Shown here: positions 43,690 to 53,700 of the stretch, piece by piece
Layout: each line of letters starts with the position of its first letter
Numbering within the stretch: the first letter of the stretch is position 1
Assembly: GCA_964463485.1 (NCBI GenBank)
Contig: CAYXDO010000036.1
Coordinates: 1 to 64,000 of the forward strand
Direction: 5' to 3'
From: CAYXDO01 sp964463485
GTDB taxonomy: Bacteria > Myxococcota > Kuafuiibacteriia > Kuafuiibacteriales > Kuafuiibacteriaceae
DNA length: 64,000 nucleotides
The notes under the pieces: model-generated
The model's database searches: none
What the model saw: the letters and a program-made list of their open reading frames with translations, nothing else
What the model was told of the DNA's origin: nothing
Translations under genes and position numbers: made by a program

Positions 43690-45045
43690 GTGCGATTTCT
43701 GCTGTTGTTGGTCCTCGCCGGACTCATGCAGGCGGCCCGATCGTTTGCGCCCTCCGACGGTTTTTCGACCGAGTCTGCTGGCACGGCGTTGGCCTGTGGC
43801 TACTTGCTGCTGACCGCGTTCCTCGCAGGTTCCATCTTCAAGCAGATCGGCCTTCCCAGGCTCACCGGCTACCTCCTCACCGGAATCATTTCGGGACCGC
43901 ACCTGCTCGGTTACCTCTCCGACCCCATGGTGCAGAGCCTTCGAATCTTCAACGGCGTGGCCATTGCGCTGATCGCGATCAACGCCGGCGCCGAAATGGA
44001 GTTACGTTCCATGAGACCGCTTCTGAGATCGATCCTTTGGATCTCCTTGATCGCAGTCGTGGGAACCGGGATCGGACTCTCTGGGACGGTCGTACTCTTG
44101 CAGGATCGACTTCCCTTTTTGGCTCATCTGTCCAGCGTTCAAGTCGTTGCCGTGGCGTCGGCGCTCGGAGTCACGATGGTGGCGCAATCGCCGGCGGTGG
44201 TCGTGGCGCTTCGAGACGAGACCGAGGCGGATGGTCCGGTGACTCGCACCGTCCTGGCGGTAGTGATTTTGGCTGACTTGTTGGTCATTCTGCTTTTTGC
44301 CATGACTTCGTCGATCGCGAAGTCGACCCTCGGTGGTCGGACCGACGTGCTCGCGACCGCTACGACCTTGGCCTGGGAGATCCTAGGCTCGTTCGGCGTC
44401 GGGGCGGTGATTGGATTCTTGGTGTCGCTCTACCTGCGCAAAGTGTCCGGGGGAGGCTCGCTGTTCGTCGTGACCGTCTGCTTCGTCGTCGCTGAAGTCG
44501 GTCAGCGGATCGACCTCGATCCGTTGTTGGTGGCGCTCGCAGCAGGTATGTTCATTCGCAACACGACCGACGTCGCCGGGAGGCTTCACGACGAGATTCA
44601 GACCGCCGCGTTGCCGGTGCACGTCGTGTTTTTTGGTGTCGCGGGCGCGGCGGTTCACGTCGATGCGTTGGCCATCGTCGGTGTTCCGGCGGCGATCCTC
44701 GTGTTCGTTCGCGCGACCGGACTCGTGATCGGAACTCGCATCGCCGCCGGCGTGGCCGGCTCCCCGGAGAACGTGGGGCGTTATGCAGGCTATGGCTTGC
44801 TCCCGCAGGCCGGCCTCGCCTTGGCGTTGGCCATACTCTTCACCAAGACCTTCCCTGAGTTTGGCCCGGCCGCCTCCGCGCTCGTGTTTGCCGTCGTAGC
44901 CATCAACGAGGTCGTCGCTCCCGTTCTGTATCGGATCGTGATCGGACTCAGCGGCGAGTCCGGCCGCCGATTTCGTGAAAGGGGGACCTCGACCCTTCAA
45001 CAGATGGAGCTCGAGTCGTCGTTTCCGAGTCGGCCCGCGCGATGA
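43690..45045 (+). CDS. Na+/H+ or K+/H+ antiporter, CPA2 (Kef-like)
   Basis: 451 residues from a GTG. About twelve membrane helices with the CPA2 pattern (LGRLTGYLLTGIISGPHLLG-like, RIFNGVAIALIAINAGAEMEL, TMVAQSPAVVVALRDE, YAGYGLLPQAGLALALAIL). Signal-like N-terminus. Forms an operon with the preceding antiporter; a heteromeric pair is possible. The end faces the convergent glycosyltransferase gene. Confidence 0.8.
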   Translation: MRFLLLLVLAGLMQAARSFAPSDGFSTESAGTALACGYLLLTAFLAGSIFKQIGLPRLTGYLLTGIISGPHLLGYLSDPMVQSLRIFNGVAIALIAINAGAEMELRSMRPLLRSILWISLIAVVGTGIGLSGTVVLLQDRLPFLAHLSSVQVVAVASALGVTMVAQSPAVVVALRDETEADGPVTRTVLAVVILADLLVILLFAMTSSIAKSTLGGRTDVLATATTLAWEILGSFGVGAVIGFLVSLYLRKVSGGGSLFVVTVCFVVAEVGQRIDLDPLLVALAAGMFIRNTTDVAGRLHDEIQTAALPVHVVFFGVAGAAVHVDALAIVGVPAAILVFVRATGLVIGTRIAAGVAGSPENVGRYAGYGLLPQAGLALALAILFTKTFPEFGPAASALVFAVVAINEVVAPVLYRIVIGLSGESGRRFRERGTSTLQQMELESSFPSRPAR

Positions 45046-45072
45046 AGGCGTCGACCCCCGGTTGCCCTGGGA

Positions 45073-45093
45073 GCGCAGCCATCTTGGCTGCGC
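45073..45093. terminator. Hairpin between convergent genes
   Basis: GCGCAGCC-ATCTT-GGCTGCGC is a perfect 8-bp stem with a 5-base loop, 27 bases after the antiporter stop and 99 bases after the stop of the opposing gene. There is no T-run, so it is a candidate bidirectional terminator only. Confidence 0.5.
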
Positions 45094-45192
45094 GTAAACT
45101 TCGCGGATTTTCAAACTGATGCAGCGACAGGCCTTTGACAACGACCGACTCATCCTCCGAGAACTGAAGCGCAGCCGAACGGTCAACCCTGT

Positions 45193-46314
45193 TCAACCCT
45201 GGTTGGCGGCTTCGGTCAGCACCGCCTCCATCTCATTCAACCAGCGCTCCGGGGACGCGAGGCCCGATCGCGCCGCCGCCAGCGCCGCCGCGGCCCACTT
45301 TGGCCGATCATCTCGGTCCACGGCCCGAGTCAGCTGACCCGCGAGGCCGTCGATGTCCCGCGGGTCGTCCACGAGCAACTCACCCGCCCCACACTCCGCC
45401 AAAATCTCACTCGAGCCGAACCATCGAGGTGCCACCGATGGCAGGCCACAGGCCGCTGCCTCGAGCACCGCGTTGCCGAAATTCTCATACCGACTCGGCG
45501 CAATCAACACGTCTGCCGATCGATAGCTCGCTCCGACGTGCGCCTGAGTCCCTGCCCAGACGACCTGGCTCGGCACCCACTTCGGGCGAACCGGCCCGCC
45601 GCCCACGTAGACCAGCCGCAGCCCCGCGCGCCGAGTCGCCTCGGCAGCCAGATCGAGACCTTTCATGAGCGGGTTCTGACCCACGAGCAACGCGACCGGT
45701 TCGAGCGGTCCCACCCCCCACTGAGCCCTCAGCGCGGCCCGCTCTCCGGGTTGAGCATCGGGTGAGTACCTCGACAGATCGACCCCGTTCCGGATCGTGG
45801 ACACCGCCGCCGGGTCGAGGTGCGGATAGTGTCGCAGCAGATCATCCCGACCTTTGCGACTCACCGCGACGAGGGCGCGAAATCGGCCGGCCGCCAATCT
45901 CGTTCGCTCCAAGCTCGACGCGATTCGATCCAGCATGAAGCCACCGGAGCGCGTCTTTATGTCGGCCGTCGCTTCGAGATATTCGGCGTGTACTCCTCCA
46001 CCAAGCCTAAACACGTCTTGGAGCGTCGAGTGATCCAAGCCCACCGTTACGTCGACCGAACCCTCTCGCCGCAATCGCTCCACGACTCGTTCGGCCGATC
46101 GCGCGAACCACAGCATCGACAGCGTGGGGTCGAAGCCAGGGCCCGCGAGTCTCTCGAAGTCGGACCCGAGCTCGGCCGAAATCTCTGGGTCGGACTTTTG
46201 CGCGAAGACGCGAACCCGATGTCCTCGTTTGCGGAGCCCCCGCGCGAGCTCGACTGCGCTCTTGCCGATGCCCCCCTTCAAGTCGAAGCGGCGAACCAAC
46301 AGCGCGACTCGCAC
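45193..46314 (-). CDS. Glycosyltransferase family 4
   Basis: 373 residues from a GTG at 46314; the upstream frame is the shadow of the permease gene. GT-B fold: N-terminal LLVRRFDLKGGIGKSAVELARGLRKRGH, then VAVSRKGRDDLLRHY and STIRNGVDLSRYSP. The donor-site EX7E-type block is PSRYENFGNAVLEAAACGLPSV. It probably transfers a sugar to lipid or polysaccharide. It is the last gene of the sugar ABC operon, starting 14 bases after malF, where malG would normally lie. Confidence 0.85.
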   Translation of the reverse strand: MRVALLVRRFDLKGGIGKSAVELARGLRKRGHRVRVFAQKSDPEISAELGSDFERLAGPGFDPTLSMLWFARSAERVVERLRREGSVDVTVGLDHSTLQDVFRLGGGVHAEYLEATADIKTRSGGFMLDRIASSLERTRLAAGRFRALVAVSRKGRDDLLRHYPHLDPAAVSTIRNGVDLSRYSPDAQPGERAALRAQWGVGPLEPVALLVGQNPLMKGLDLAAEATRRAGLRLVYVGGGPVRPKWVPSQVVWAGTQAHVGASYRSADVLIAPSRYENFGNAVLEAAACGLPSVAPRWFGSSEILAECGAGELLVDDPRDIDGLAGQLTRAVDRDDRPKWAAAALAAARSGLASPERWLNEMEAVLTEAANQG

Positions 46315-46328
46315 CGCTCCCGACCCGA

Positions 46329-47969
46329 CTACCGAAGCGCTTCTTCGGCGGCCCGAGCGACCCGAGACGTGAGCCACCCGTACACGAGCAGCACGACGAA
46401 AATGACGACCGAGTAGGCCGCCGCATACCCATAGGCGCCGCCCTGCGCGAGGCCACGCTCGAACGCCCACCGATAGGCCTCGGTCACCAAGATGTCTGTC
46501 GCGCCGTCGGGTCGTCCCTCCGAGACGAGGTAAATCACCTCGAATTTGTTGAAAGTCCAAATCGATCCCAAAATCACCGAGGGCAACAGGGCGGGCCGGA
46601 GCAACGGGAGCGTGATGCGCGTGAGCTGCTGCCATCGAGAGGCGCCGTCCACGTCGGCGGCTTCGTAGAGGTCTTCCGGGATCGAAGTCAGCGCTCCGAG
46701 ACACACCACCATCATGAACGGTACGCCCAACCAGACGTTCGTGATCAGGTTGGCGAGGAACGCGGTCCAAGTAGAGTGCATCCAACTCATACCCTCGAGG
46801 CCGAGCAGCCGATTCATCACCCCTACGTCCGGATCGAACATCGACCGCCAAATCAGCGCCGTGAGGTAAGAGGGCACGGCCCACGGAACGATGAGCAGGA
46901 CCCGATAGACCTTGGAGATCTTCGAGCTCATGGGCTTGAGCAGCAGCGCCAGGGCCAGGCCGAAACCCAGGTGCAAGACCACGTTGGCGGTCGTCCAGAC
47001 GAGGGTGATGACCAGGGCGTAGGGCAGGGTGGACGGAGCGAACGAGAGAGCGTCTTGACCCAGGATGTCCCGAAAATTCCCGAGGCCGACGAATCGAAAC
47101 TCACCGTGGTTGTGGTGGAAGAGCGACATGCCAATCCCAAAGAAGAACGGAATTCCGACGAGCACGGCCAGACCGAGCATCGCCGGGGCGATTGCTCCGT
47201 AGGCGCCCGAGTGTCTCTTGAGCGCACCAAGCGTGGCGAGAGCCCGTGAGCTCCCGAGGAAGATCAGGACGCCGCAGGTCACGACGCCGAGCGCGATCAC
47301 CTTCGCGAGCACGATCCCGAACGGAAGCGTCCGGATGGGTGCGGTCCGCCCGTCGGCCACGAGAAACCCATTCGCGAGCCCGGTGGCCTCCCGGTGCATG
47401 AGGACCGCCAACGCGCTCACTCCAAGGATGAGTATCGTCCCAGCGACGCCCGCACCCAACATGGGGCGCCGAGCGAGCACCAAATATGCAGCAGCAGCAG
47501 CCAGGCCGAGGACCAACAGGGGCACGAGCGGGAGCGCCGCCGTCGGCGGGGGTGAGTCGTCGGTGACCTCCGCGCTCCGCTCGCCGCGACTCACCGTGGC
47601 CTGATACCCAGCCGTTGTCTTCGACACGACCGGTTTCTGCCGTGCTTCGGAATGCCGATCGGCTCGGCCCTTGTCGAAGTCGTCGGCGCCTCGCAACGCG
47701 GTGCCTTCACGCGCGGCGCTCGACGTGAACACCACGTAGAGCTTTTTGTTCAGGAAGGGATACTTTGCGCTCTTGCGCTCCTCGACGATCGTCGTATTTC
47801 GGCTGATGCGCCCAGCCTCGAGGGCTGCTCGGGCGTCGAGCGTGGCCCGCAGGCCTCCGAGGCTCTCGAGCTCGGCGCCGAAGTGAGTCGAGAGTACGGA
47901 AGCACCTCCGACCAACGCTAGGGCGATCGCGACGAAGATCGGGGCTCGGGCCGGTCTCTCTTCCGTCAT
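46329..47969 (-). CDS. Sugar ABC transporter permease, MalF-like, with long N-terminal extension
   Basis: 546 residues from the ATG at 47969. The first 130 residues contain one membrane helix and an exported charged segment. Three to four helices follow. From about 260 comes the MalF-type permease with GMSLFHHNHGEFRFVGLGNF and the EAA loop EAADVDGASRWQQLTRITLPLL, which contacts the ATPase. It spans the inner membrane. Its usual partner MalG is not found nearby. Confidence 0.85.
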   Translation of the reverse strand: MTEERPARAPIFVAIALALVGGASVLSTHFGAELESLGGLRATLDARAALEAGRISRNTTIVEERKSAKYPFLNKKLYVVFTSSAAREGTALRGADDFDKGRADRHSEARQKPVVSKTTAGYQATVSRGERSAEVTDDSPPPTAALPLVPLLVLGLAAAAAYLVLARRPMLGAGVAGTILILGVSALAVLMHREATGLANGFLVADGRTAPIRTLPFGIVLAKVIALGVVTCGVLIFLGSSRALATLGALKRHSGAYGAIAPAMLGLAVLVGIPFFFGIGMSLFHHNHGEFRFVGLGNFRDILGQDALSFAPSTLPYALVITLVWTTANVVLHLGFGLALALLLKPMSSKISKVYRVLLIVPWAVPSYLTALIWRSMFDPDVGVMNRLLGLEGMSWMHSTWTAFLANLITNVWLGVPFMMVVCLGALTSIPEDLYEAADVDGASRWQQLTRITLPLLRPALLPSVILGSIWTFNKFEVIYLVSEGRPDGATDILVTEAYRWAFERGLAQGGAYGYAAAYSVVIFVVLLVYGWLTSRVARAAEEALR

Positions 47970-47970
47970 C

Positions 47971-49164
47971 TCAGCTTCCCAGATCGAGCGCCTTGTCGAT
48001 GCGCTCTTGGGCCTCAGCCTCCGCGGCGCCCGGCTCCATCCCTCGGTGCAACACCTTGTAGAGCGCAGCATTCAGCGGCGTCCACGCGGCGTTCATACTC
48101 GGGTGCGACGGCGTGGCCACGGAGCTCGAAAAAGCCCTGCGAAAAGCTTCGAGCTTCTTGCGCTCGGACTCCGGCAACGTGGGAAGCGTCTGCTCCCACG
48201 CCTTCGACAAAGTCACCGTCTGCCCCCCGGACCTCATCCGGATCTCCGCTGACTTCGGGTCCCCCGACAGGAACCGCATGAGATCGAACGCCTCCCGCTT
48301 CCGTTTTGAGTAGCGACTCATCAGGATCCCTTCGCAGGTGGTGAATCCGGCCGACACCTTTCCGCCCGGAAACGCGGGCAGCGGAGCCACCGTGTACGGG
48401 ACCCCGGGGTCGATCTCACTCATGAACCAAGGGCCGCTGATCACCATCGGAGCTCGGCCGTCCGAGAACATGGAGCTGGCCATAGGCGGAGATGGGTCGT
48501 CGGGAATCACGCCTTCATCGGCGAGACGTTTGGCCATCGCGAAGCCCGCGGCGAGCCCGGAGAGCTTCGGGCGCGTCGGCAAACCGCGGCGAGCGGAGCG
48601 AGCCTGCGACGGTAAATCGTCTGCGTAGATCTTCCCGCCGAGCGAAAACAGAAGCGGAGTGTGAAAGAAGAGATCGGAGTTGGGATAGACCAACCCGTAT
48701 CTGCCGGTCCCTTTGGCGGTGTGGGCCTTCGCGAGGGCGAGCAGGGCGTCGAAGTCCTTCGGCGGCTCCGGGATCGCGTCGGTTCGCACGAACAGGGCGA
48801 GGGTCTTGAAAGCGAGCGGCAAGCCGTAAAGTGAGTCTGCGTAGGCGAGCGCAAAGACGCAGGTCGTGAGTTGCTCGTCGAGCATGGGTTCGTCGACGAG
48901 CAGCTCGAGCGGCTCGACGAGGTGGCCCTCGGCCCAGCCGCCCACCCGATCGTGAGCGAAGATGAAGACGTCCGGTCCGTGGCCTCGCGGGATCGCCGCG
49001 GTGAGTTTGTCGGCCAAGGCCGAGAAAGGAACGAAGCTCGCCTCGACCTTCGCCGGGTACGTCGCGAGCGCAGCTTCGAGCGCCTCGCGCTCGGAGCGTG
49101 TATAACTGTGCCAGAGCACCAGGGGCTCGGACAACACCAAGAGCGACAACAGCGCCGGGCTCAC
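47971..49164 (-). CDS. Sugar ABC transporter substrate-binding protein (MalE-like)
   Basis: 397 residues from a GTG overlapping the ATPase stop. Typical family-1 solute-binding pattern: LVLWHSYTRSEREALEAAL, GHGPDVFIFAHDRVGGWAEG, YGLPLAFKTLALFV, GPWFMSEIDPGVPYTVAPLP and FDLMRFLSGDPKSAEI. The signal sequence is short and has no basic residues from this start, so the annotated 5' end or the signal is unusual. Likely maltose/oligosaccharide-type ligand, not proven. Confidence 0.88.
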   Translation of the reverse strand: MSPALLSLLVLSEPLVLWHSYTRSEREALEAALATYPAKVEASFVPFSALADKLTAAIPRGHGPDVFIFAHDRVGGWAEGHLVEPLELLVDEPMLDEQLTTCVFALAYADSLYGLPLAFKTLALFVRTDAIPEPPKDFDALLALAKAHTAKGTGRYGLVYPNSDLFFHTPLLFSLGGKIYADDLPSQARSARRGLPTRPKLSGLAAGFAMAKRLADEGVIPDDPSPPMASSMFSDGRAPMVISGPWFMSEIDPGVPYTVAPLPAFPGGKVSAGFTTCEGILMSRYSKRKREAFDLMRFLSGDPKSAEIRMRSGGQTVTLSKAWEQTLPTLPESERKKLEAFRRAFSSSVATPSHPSMNAAWTPLNAALYKVLHRGMEPGAAEAEAQERIDKALDLGS

Positions 49165-50228
49165 GAGAGCGCCTCGCCACCGACGTCGCCTTGCCGTGCG
49201 AACACGTGAAGCTCGTGCGCGGGAACCGAGAACGCGGCCGAGTCTCCGGCGGCGACCCGCGCCACACCCTCTACTCGCGCGGTCACGCGTTGACCCGAAG
49301 GGAGCTCCAGGCGCACGAACGACTCACTCCCGGTCGGCTCCACCAGCTCCACTCGGCCGCTGATCGGGCCCGCACCCAAACTCATCGCCTGCGGACGGAA
49401 ACCGAGCATGACGTCTTGCCCTTTGCGCCCAGCGAACGGCGCGGGCAATGCCAGGTCGATCCCGCCGCCCACGAACCTCGGCCCGGCCTCGATCTTTCCC
49501 GAAACCTGATTCATTGAGGGTGAGCCCAAAAACTGACCTACGAAGGCGTTCCGTGGCCTCGCGTAGACGTCGAGCGGCGCACCCACTTGCTGCAGCACCC
49601 CCTTGTGCAGCACCACGATTCGATCGGCCAAAGTCATCGCTTCGATTTGGTCGTGAGTTACATACACGACCGTCGTCTTCAACCGCTGGTGGAGCTTCTT
49701 GATCTCTGCCCGCATCTCGGTGCGCAATGCCGCGTCGAGGTTGGAGAGCGGCTCGTCGAATAGAAAGACCGACGGCCGTCGCACGATGGCCCGACCCATC
49801 GCTACGCGTTGGCGCTGGCCGCCGGACAAGGCCTTGGGCTTTCGGTCGAGGAGCGTTTGAAGCCCGAGGATCTCGGCGGCCTCCGCCGTTCGCTTCTCGA
49901 TCTCGGGTTTCGGGGTGTGGCGCACTTCCAGGCCAAAGGCCAAGTTCTGGCGAACCGAGAGGTGGGGGTAGAGCGCGTAGCTCTGAAACACCATCGCGAT
50001 GTCCCGATCTTTGGGTGCCAACTGGGTCACGTCGCGATCACCGATTCGCAGCGTGCCCGAAGAAGGCGTCTCGAGGCCCGCCAAGATCCGCAGCGTCGTA
50101 GACTTCCCGCAGCCGGAAGGTCCGAGCAGCACCAGGAACTCTCCGTCAGCGATCTCGAGGTCGATGGGTTTGAGGACCTCGACGTCGTCGAACTTCTTAC
50201 CGACGCCTTCGAATCGCACACCGGCCAT
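49161..50228 (-). CDS. Sugar ABC transporter ATPase (MalK/UgpC family)
   Basis: 355 residues from the ATG at 50228. Walker A GPSGCGKST (about 37-45), signature ALSGGQRQRVAMGRAI, Walker B VFLFDEPLSNLDAALR, H-loop TTVVYVTHDQIEAMTLADRI. The C-terminal TOBE/MalK regulatory region is recognisable (VMLGFRPQAM). First gene of a - strand operon malK-malE-malF-glycosyltransferase; it could serve a MalF homodimer. Confidence 0.94.
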   Translation of the reverse strand: MAGVRFEGVGKKFDDVEVLKPIDLEIADGEFLVLLGPSGCGKSTTLRILAGLETPSSGTLRIGDRDVTQLAPKDRDIAMVFQSYALYPHLSVRQNLAFGLEVRHTPKPEIEKRTAEAAEILGLQTLLDRKPKALSGGQRQRVAMGRAIVRRPSVFLFDEPLSNLDAALRTEMRAEIKKLHQRLKTTVVYVTHDQIEAMTLADRIVVLHKGVLQQVGAPLDVYARPRNAFVGQFLGSPSMNQVSGKIEAGPRFVGGGIDLALPAPFAGRKGQDVMLGFRPQAMSLGAGPISGRVELVEPTGSESFVRLELPSGQRVTARVEGVARVAAGDSAAFSVPAHELHVFARQGDVGGEALS

Positions 50229-50366
50229 GGGGCCGCGCTCTAACATGGCCTTCGTCGCGGGCAAACGAGCAATTTGCCGACGAGCGCGACCGTCGCGGTT
50301 TTTCTGGGCCTGGGGCGTCACTCGGAAACAGCTCCGAATCCATTCGGGCCATGATAGACATGCGAC

Positions 50367-51371
50367 ATGTCTCAGACTGTCACGCTCATCCGAGGCGACG
50401 GTATCGGACCCGAGATCGCGGACGCCACCCTGCGCGTGCTCGAAGCCAGCGGTGCCAAGATTGACTGGGAAGAGCGAGTAGCCGGTGAAGCTGCGGTGCG
50501 GAGCCATGGAGCTCCCCTGCCTCCCGAAACCGTGGACTCGATTCGCGTCAACGGGCTGGCGCTCAAGGGACCTCTCGCGACTCCAGTCGGCGGGGGTTAC
50601 CGCAGCGTGAACGTCGCCATTCGCCAAGAGCTCGATCTGTTCGCCAACGTGCGGCCTGTCCGGAGCTTCCAAGGGGTGGCTTCGCGCTACCAGAACATCG
50701 ATTTGGTCGTCGTCCGCGAAAACACCCAGGGACTGTACTCAGGGATAGAGTTCTATACCGACAGGCAAAAGAACTCCGCGCAGGCGATCTCGTTGGTCAC
50801 CCGGATGGCGAGCGAACGAGTGATCCGGTACGCGTTCGAGCACTGCCGCAGGCACCAGCGAAAGCGGCTCACCGTCGTGCACAAGGCCAACATCCTCAAA
50901 TTCACCACCGGACTTTTTCTGGAGGTCGCCAAGGATTTGGCTCGTGAGTACCCGGATGTCGAGCTCGAAGATCGAATCGTCGACAGCATGGCCATGCAGC
51001 TCGTCCTGAAGCCGGAACGTTTCGAAGTCATCGTCACGACGAACCTCTTCGGTGACATCCTGTCCGATCTGACCGCGGGGCTCGTGGGTGGCCTCGGCCT
51101 CGCGCCCTCGGAGAACATCGGCGAGCACGTCGTCGTGTTCGAGCCCGTTCACGGGACGGCGCCGGACATCGCCGGAAAGGGCGTCGCCAATCCCACCGCG
51201 CTCATTCTCTCGGCGTGTATGTTGCTTCGGCGCCTCGGCTACCTGAGCGCGTCCCAGGCCCTCGAGAAATCCATCGCGAGAGTGCTCGCGGAAGGCAAAG
51301 TCACCACGCCCGACCTCGGCGGTTCCGCGAGCACGAGTCAATACGCCAGCGCACTCATCGCGAATCTCTGA
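50367..51371 (+). CDS. Isocitrate/isopropylmalate dehydrogenase family, probably NAD-dependent isocitrate dehydrogenase
   Basis: 334 residues. It begins with LIRGDGIGPEIADATLRVLEASGA. Also present are the substrate-binding RENTQGLYSGIEFY, the catalytic Lys region VVHKANILKFTTGLFLEV, and metal/NAD region LFGDILSDLTAGLVGGLGLAPSENIG with FEPVHGTAPDIAGKG. Length and RENTQGLYSG favour the short NAD-IDH or homoisocitrate dehydrogenase over leuB. Its end overlaps the convergent YfhO-like gene by 17 bases. Confidence 0.9.
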   Translation: MSQTVTLIRGDGIGPEIADATLRVLEASGAKIDWEERVAGEAAVRSHGAPLPPETVDSIRVNGLALKGPLATPVGGGYRSVNVAIRQELDLFANVRPVRSFQGVASRYQNIDLVVVRENTQGLYSGIEFYTDRQKNSAQAISLVTRMASERVIRYAFEHCRRHQRKRLTVVHKANILKFTTGLFLEVAKDLAREYPDVELEDRIVDSMAMQLVLKPERFEVIVTTNLFGDILSDLTAGLVGGLGLAPSENIGEHVVVFEPVHGTAPDIAGKGVANPTALILSACMLLRRLGYLSASQALEKSIARVLAEGKVTTPDLGGSASTSQYASALIANL

Positions 51372-53700
51372 ATCCAGCTCGCGTGAGCCTACTCATCGCC
51401 AGCGCGACGAGCCCCATTCCGAGCGCCGCCGCCGAGATCCGCAGCGCGCGCCTCGGCATGACGTACTCGAGCTCGATGGGACCTCTCGCCACGTCTTCTA
51501 CCACCGCAGCCACCTGAGTCGCTGCGATCCTCACGACCGGCAACTCGGTGCCCGCTTGCGTTGCGCGCCAGCCCCGCATGTAGATCGTTCGGAGGCTCAT
51601 CACGGCCCCGCCCGAACCCGCAAGCTGGACACGCGCCTTGTGCCGCTCGGTCCAGTCTACCTCCAGAACGTTGACGCCATCTCCAGATGGCAGCACGCGC
51701 TGAGTGATCCGCGCCGACGGGTCGTCGACGATCGCGAGCGTCATCTCCGAGCTCGTCGAGGAGCGGACGGCGTCGAGGGCCTCGGTTTCCGAGTGCGACA
51801 TTCGTGGATGCTTGGCTACGAACACTTGCGGCATGGCGCCCTCGATCGCGTAGACCCAAAACGGACCCTCCCGTTCCGACTCTGCAAAAGGAACCGGAAC
51901 GAATCGAACCCCGCGCGAGATCGGTCGCTCGATCAAATAGTGAGTGCACCCGAGCGCCCGGGCCACCGCCGCGCTCCCGGCCTCGAGCTCGGCTCGCAGC
52001 GTCGAAATCGTTCGCGGTGTGAAGGGAGAGTATGGGTTGGCGCTCGCGAACCCATCACACGCGCCGAGCTGTCCCGACATCAACAATCTCATCTGCTGGG
52101 CCGGGTTCACGTCGGCAAAGATGCGAGCGGACTCGAGGCGTGGGGACTTGCACAACACCGGGATCGAGCTCCCGGCGAGGGTCGCGAGCGGGGACTTCAT
52201 CGAGGCGATCGGCTCGGTCTGAGTCGTCGCGAGCGGAAACAACAACCCGTAGTCGAGCACGAGCGCCCAAGCAACCCATCGCTCCGCGCGCCGAGCAAAA
52301 CCGAGCGCCAAGACGGCGACCAAAATCACGAGCGGCAGCGCACTCCGGCCAAGCTCACCCATGAGCCAAAGAGAAAGAGGTGGGTGCTCCGAAGGCCCTC
52401 CTGGCCTATGAATTCTCACGAGCTCATCGATGGCTCCAGCACCGAAGCTCACGAACAACCCCAGGGCCCCAAGTCCCGAGAGCGTCGCGAGCGCCGAGAT
52501 CAACACCAGCCTCTTCAGGCGTGCAGATCGCCTCACGCGGTCCGACACGATGATCGCGACCGCGACCGCGGCGAGTGTGCTCACCAGCATGTACTTGGCT
52601 GGGTACCGAAACGTCCCGATCGGCGGTACCCACTCTACCAACGGCGGCAGTATGAGTCCATCCTTGCCGAACGAGAGCATGAGTCCAACGACGAAAACGA
52701 GCAGCGGCGCGCGCGCTCGTCGCACTGAAGCAGCCGGTACGAGAGTCGCTAGGACCAACGCGCCCAAGTAGGGCACTCGGTTCCACTCGATGAGATCGAA
52801 ATGATTCGGATGTTGGGGCTCGAACCAAAGCGACCGAGGTGTCACGCCTGGATCTGCCGGGAGCGACGACCAACCCGGAAGGATGAGGCCGGCCCAGTAG
52901 TCTCGGCTGAGTGACCAGGAGAGGACCTCGTCGGCGTTCATGCCGGTTCCTCGAAAGCCCAAGGTGAGCTCGTCGAGGGACCCGAGCCATTGCAACAGTC
53001 CGATGCAAAACGCCCCGGCCACGAGAACGAGCGCGATCGATCCCATCCGAAATCTCCGGCTGATCACACTCTCGAGCACGACGATGGCCGCGGAAATTCC
53101 GAAACCCTGCGGGTCGCCTCCGAACAGGAGCCCCAGGCACGAGAGCACCAAGATCGCTCCCGGCCACCTCGGGCTCCCCTCGTACCCGCTGCTCCAAAGG
53201 AGGCTCCGCGTCGACGCCCAAGCCATCGGAACCCAGGCCGCGGAGACGATGTAGCAGCTATGTACGATGAGATCGAGGCACGTGCCGGACAGGGCGAAGG
53301 CGACCCCTCCGGCGGCCGCCGAGCTCGCGGAGCATCGAAAGGTCCGGAGCAACCAGGTCGTCGCGCCGGCTCCGATCGCCAGGTGAGTCACCTGCACCAA
53401 CGACGTCGCCCAATCGGGCTCCAACCAAACCCACGGCCAGCGCAGCGGATAGAAGAGAATAGACATGGGCTCGAGGGAGCTCGGGAGCCCGTTGCCGATG
53501 AAGGTGGACACCTCCAGGCCCAAACCCAGCGCCCACTGCCGCTGGAACGCGCACGAGTACCCAAGGTCGATGAGTGTGAGGTCCCTGCCCCAGTAAAATC
53601 GACCCCCCATCATCGGCACGGAGAGTCCGAGCAGCACCGTCAGGCCCGCCAGCAGGCTTGCGATCAACGTCCGGCGTCGAGCCTTGGGTCCGGACGTCAC
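51355..53700 (-). CDS. YfhO-like polytopic membrane protein
   Basis: 781 residues from a GTG at 53700. About 12 membrane helices in the first 500 residues (LIASLLAGLTVLLGLSVPMMG, GRDLTLIDLGYSCAFQRQWALG), a soluble periplasmic part, and a last helix (about 750-770). The architecture and the GRDLTLIDL/FPLRWPW-like start resemble YfhO/GT-C-type envelope glycosylation proteins. Function unknown. Confidence 0.75.
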   Translation of the reverse strand: MTSGPKARRRTLIASLLAGLTVLLGLSVPMMGGRFYWGRDLTLIDLGYSCAFQRQWALGLGLEVSTFIGNGLPSSLEPMSILFYPLRWPWVWLEPDWATSLVQVTHLAIGAGATTWLLRTFRCSASSAAAGGVAFALSGTCLDLIVHSCYIVSAAWVPMAWASTRSLLWSSGYEGSPRWPGAILVLSCLGLLFGGDPQGFGISAAIVVLESVISRRFRMGSIALVLVAGAFCIGLLQWLGSLDELTLGFRGTGMNADEVLSWSLSRDYWAGLILPGWSSLPADPGVTPRSLWFEPQHPNHFDLIEWNRVPYLGALVLATLVPAASVRRARAPLLVFVVGLMLSFGKDGLILPPLVEWVPPIGTFRYPAKYMLVSTLAAVAVAIIVSDRVRRSARLKRLVLISALATLSGLGALGLFVSFGAGAIDELVRIHRPGGPSEHPPLSLWLMGELGRSALPLVILVAVLALGFARRAERWVAWALVLDYGLLFPLATTQTEPIASMKSPLATLAGSSIPVLCKSPRLESARIFADVNPAQQMRLLMSGQLGACDGFASANPYSPFTPRTISTLRAELEAGSAAVARALGCTHYLIERPISRGVRFVPVPFAESEREGPFWVYAIEGAMPQVFVAKHPRMSHSETEALDAVRSSTSSEMTLAIVDDPSARITQRVLPSGDGVNVLEVDWTERHKARVQLAGSGGAVMSLRTIYMRGWRATQAGTELPVVRIAATQVAAVVEDVARGPIELEYVMPRRALRISAAALGMGLVALAMSRLTRAGFRDSR

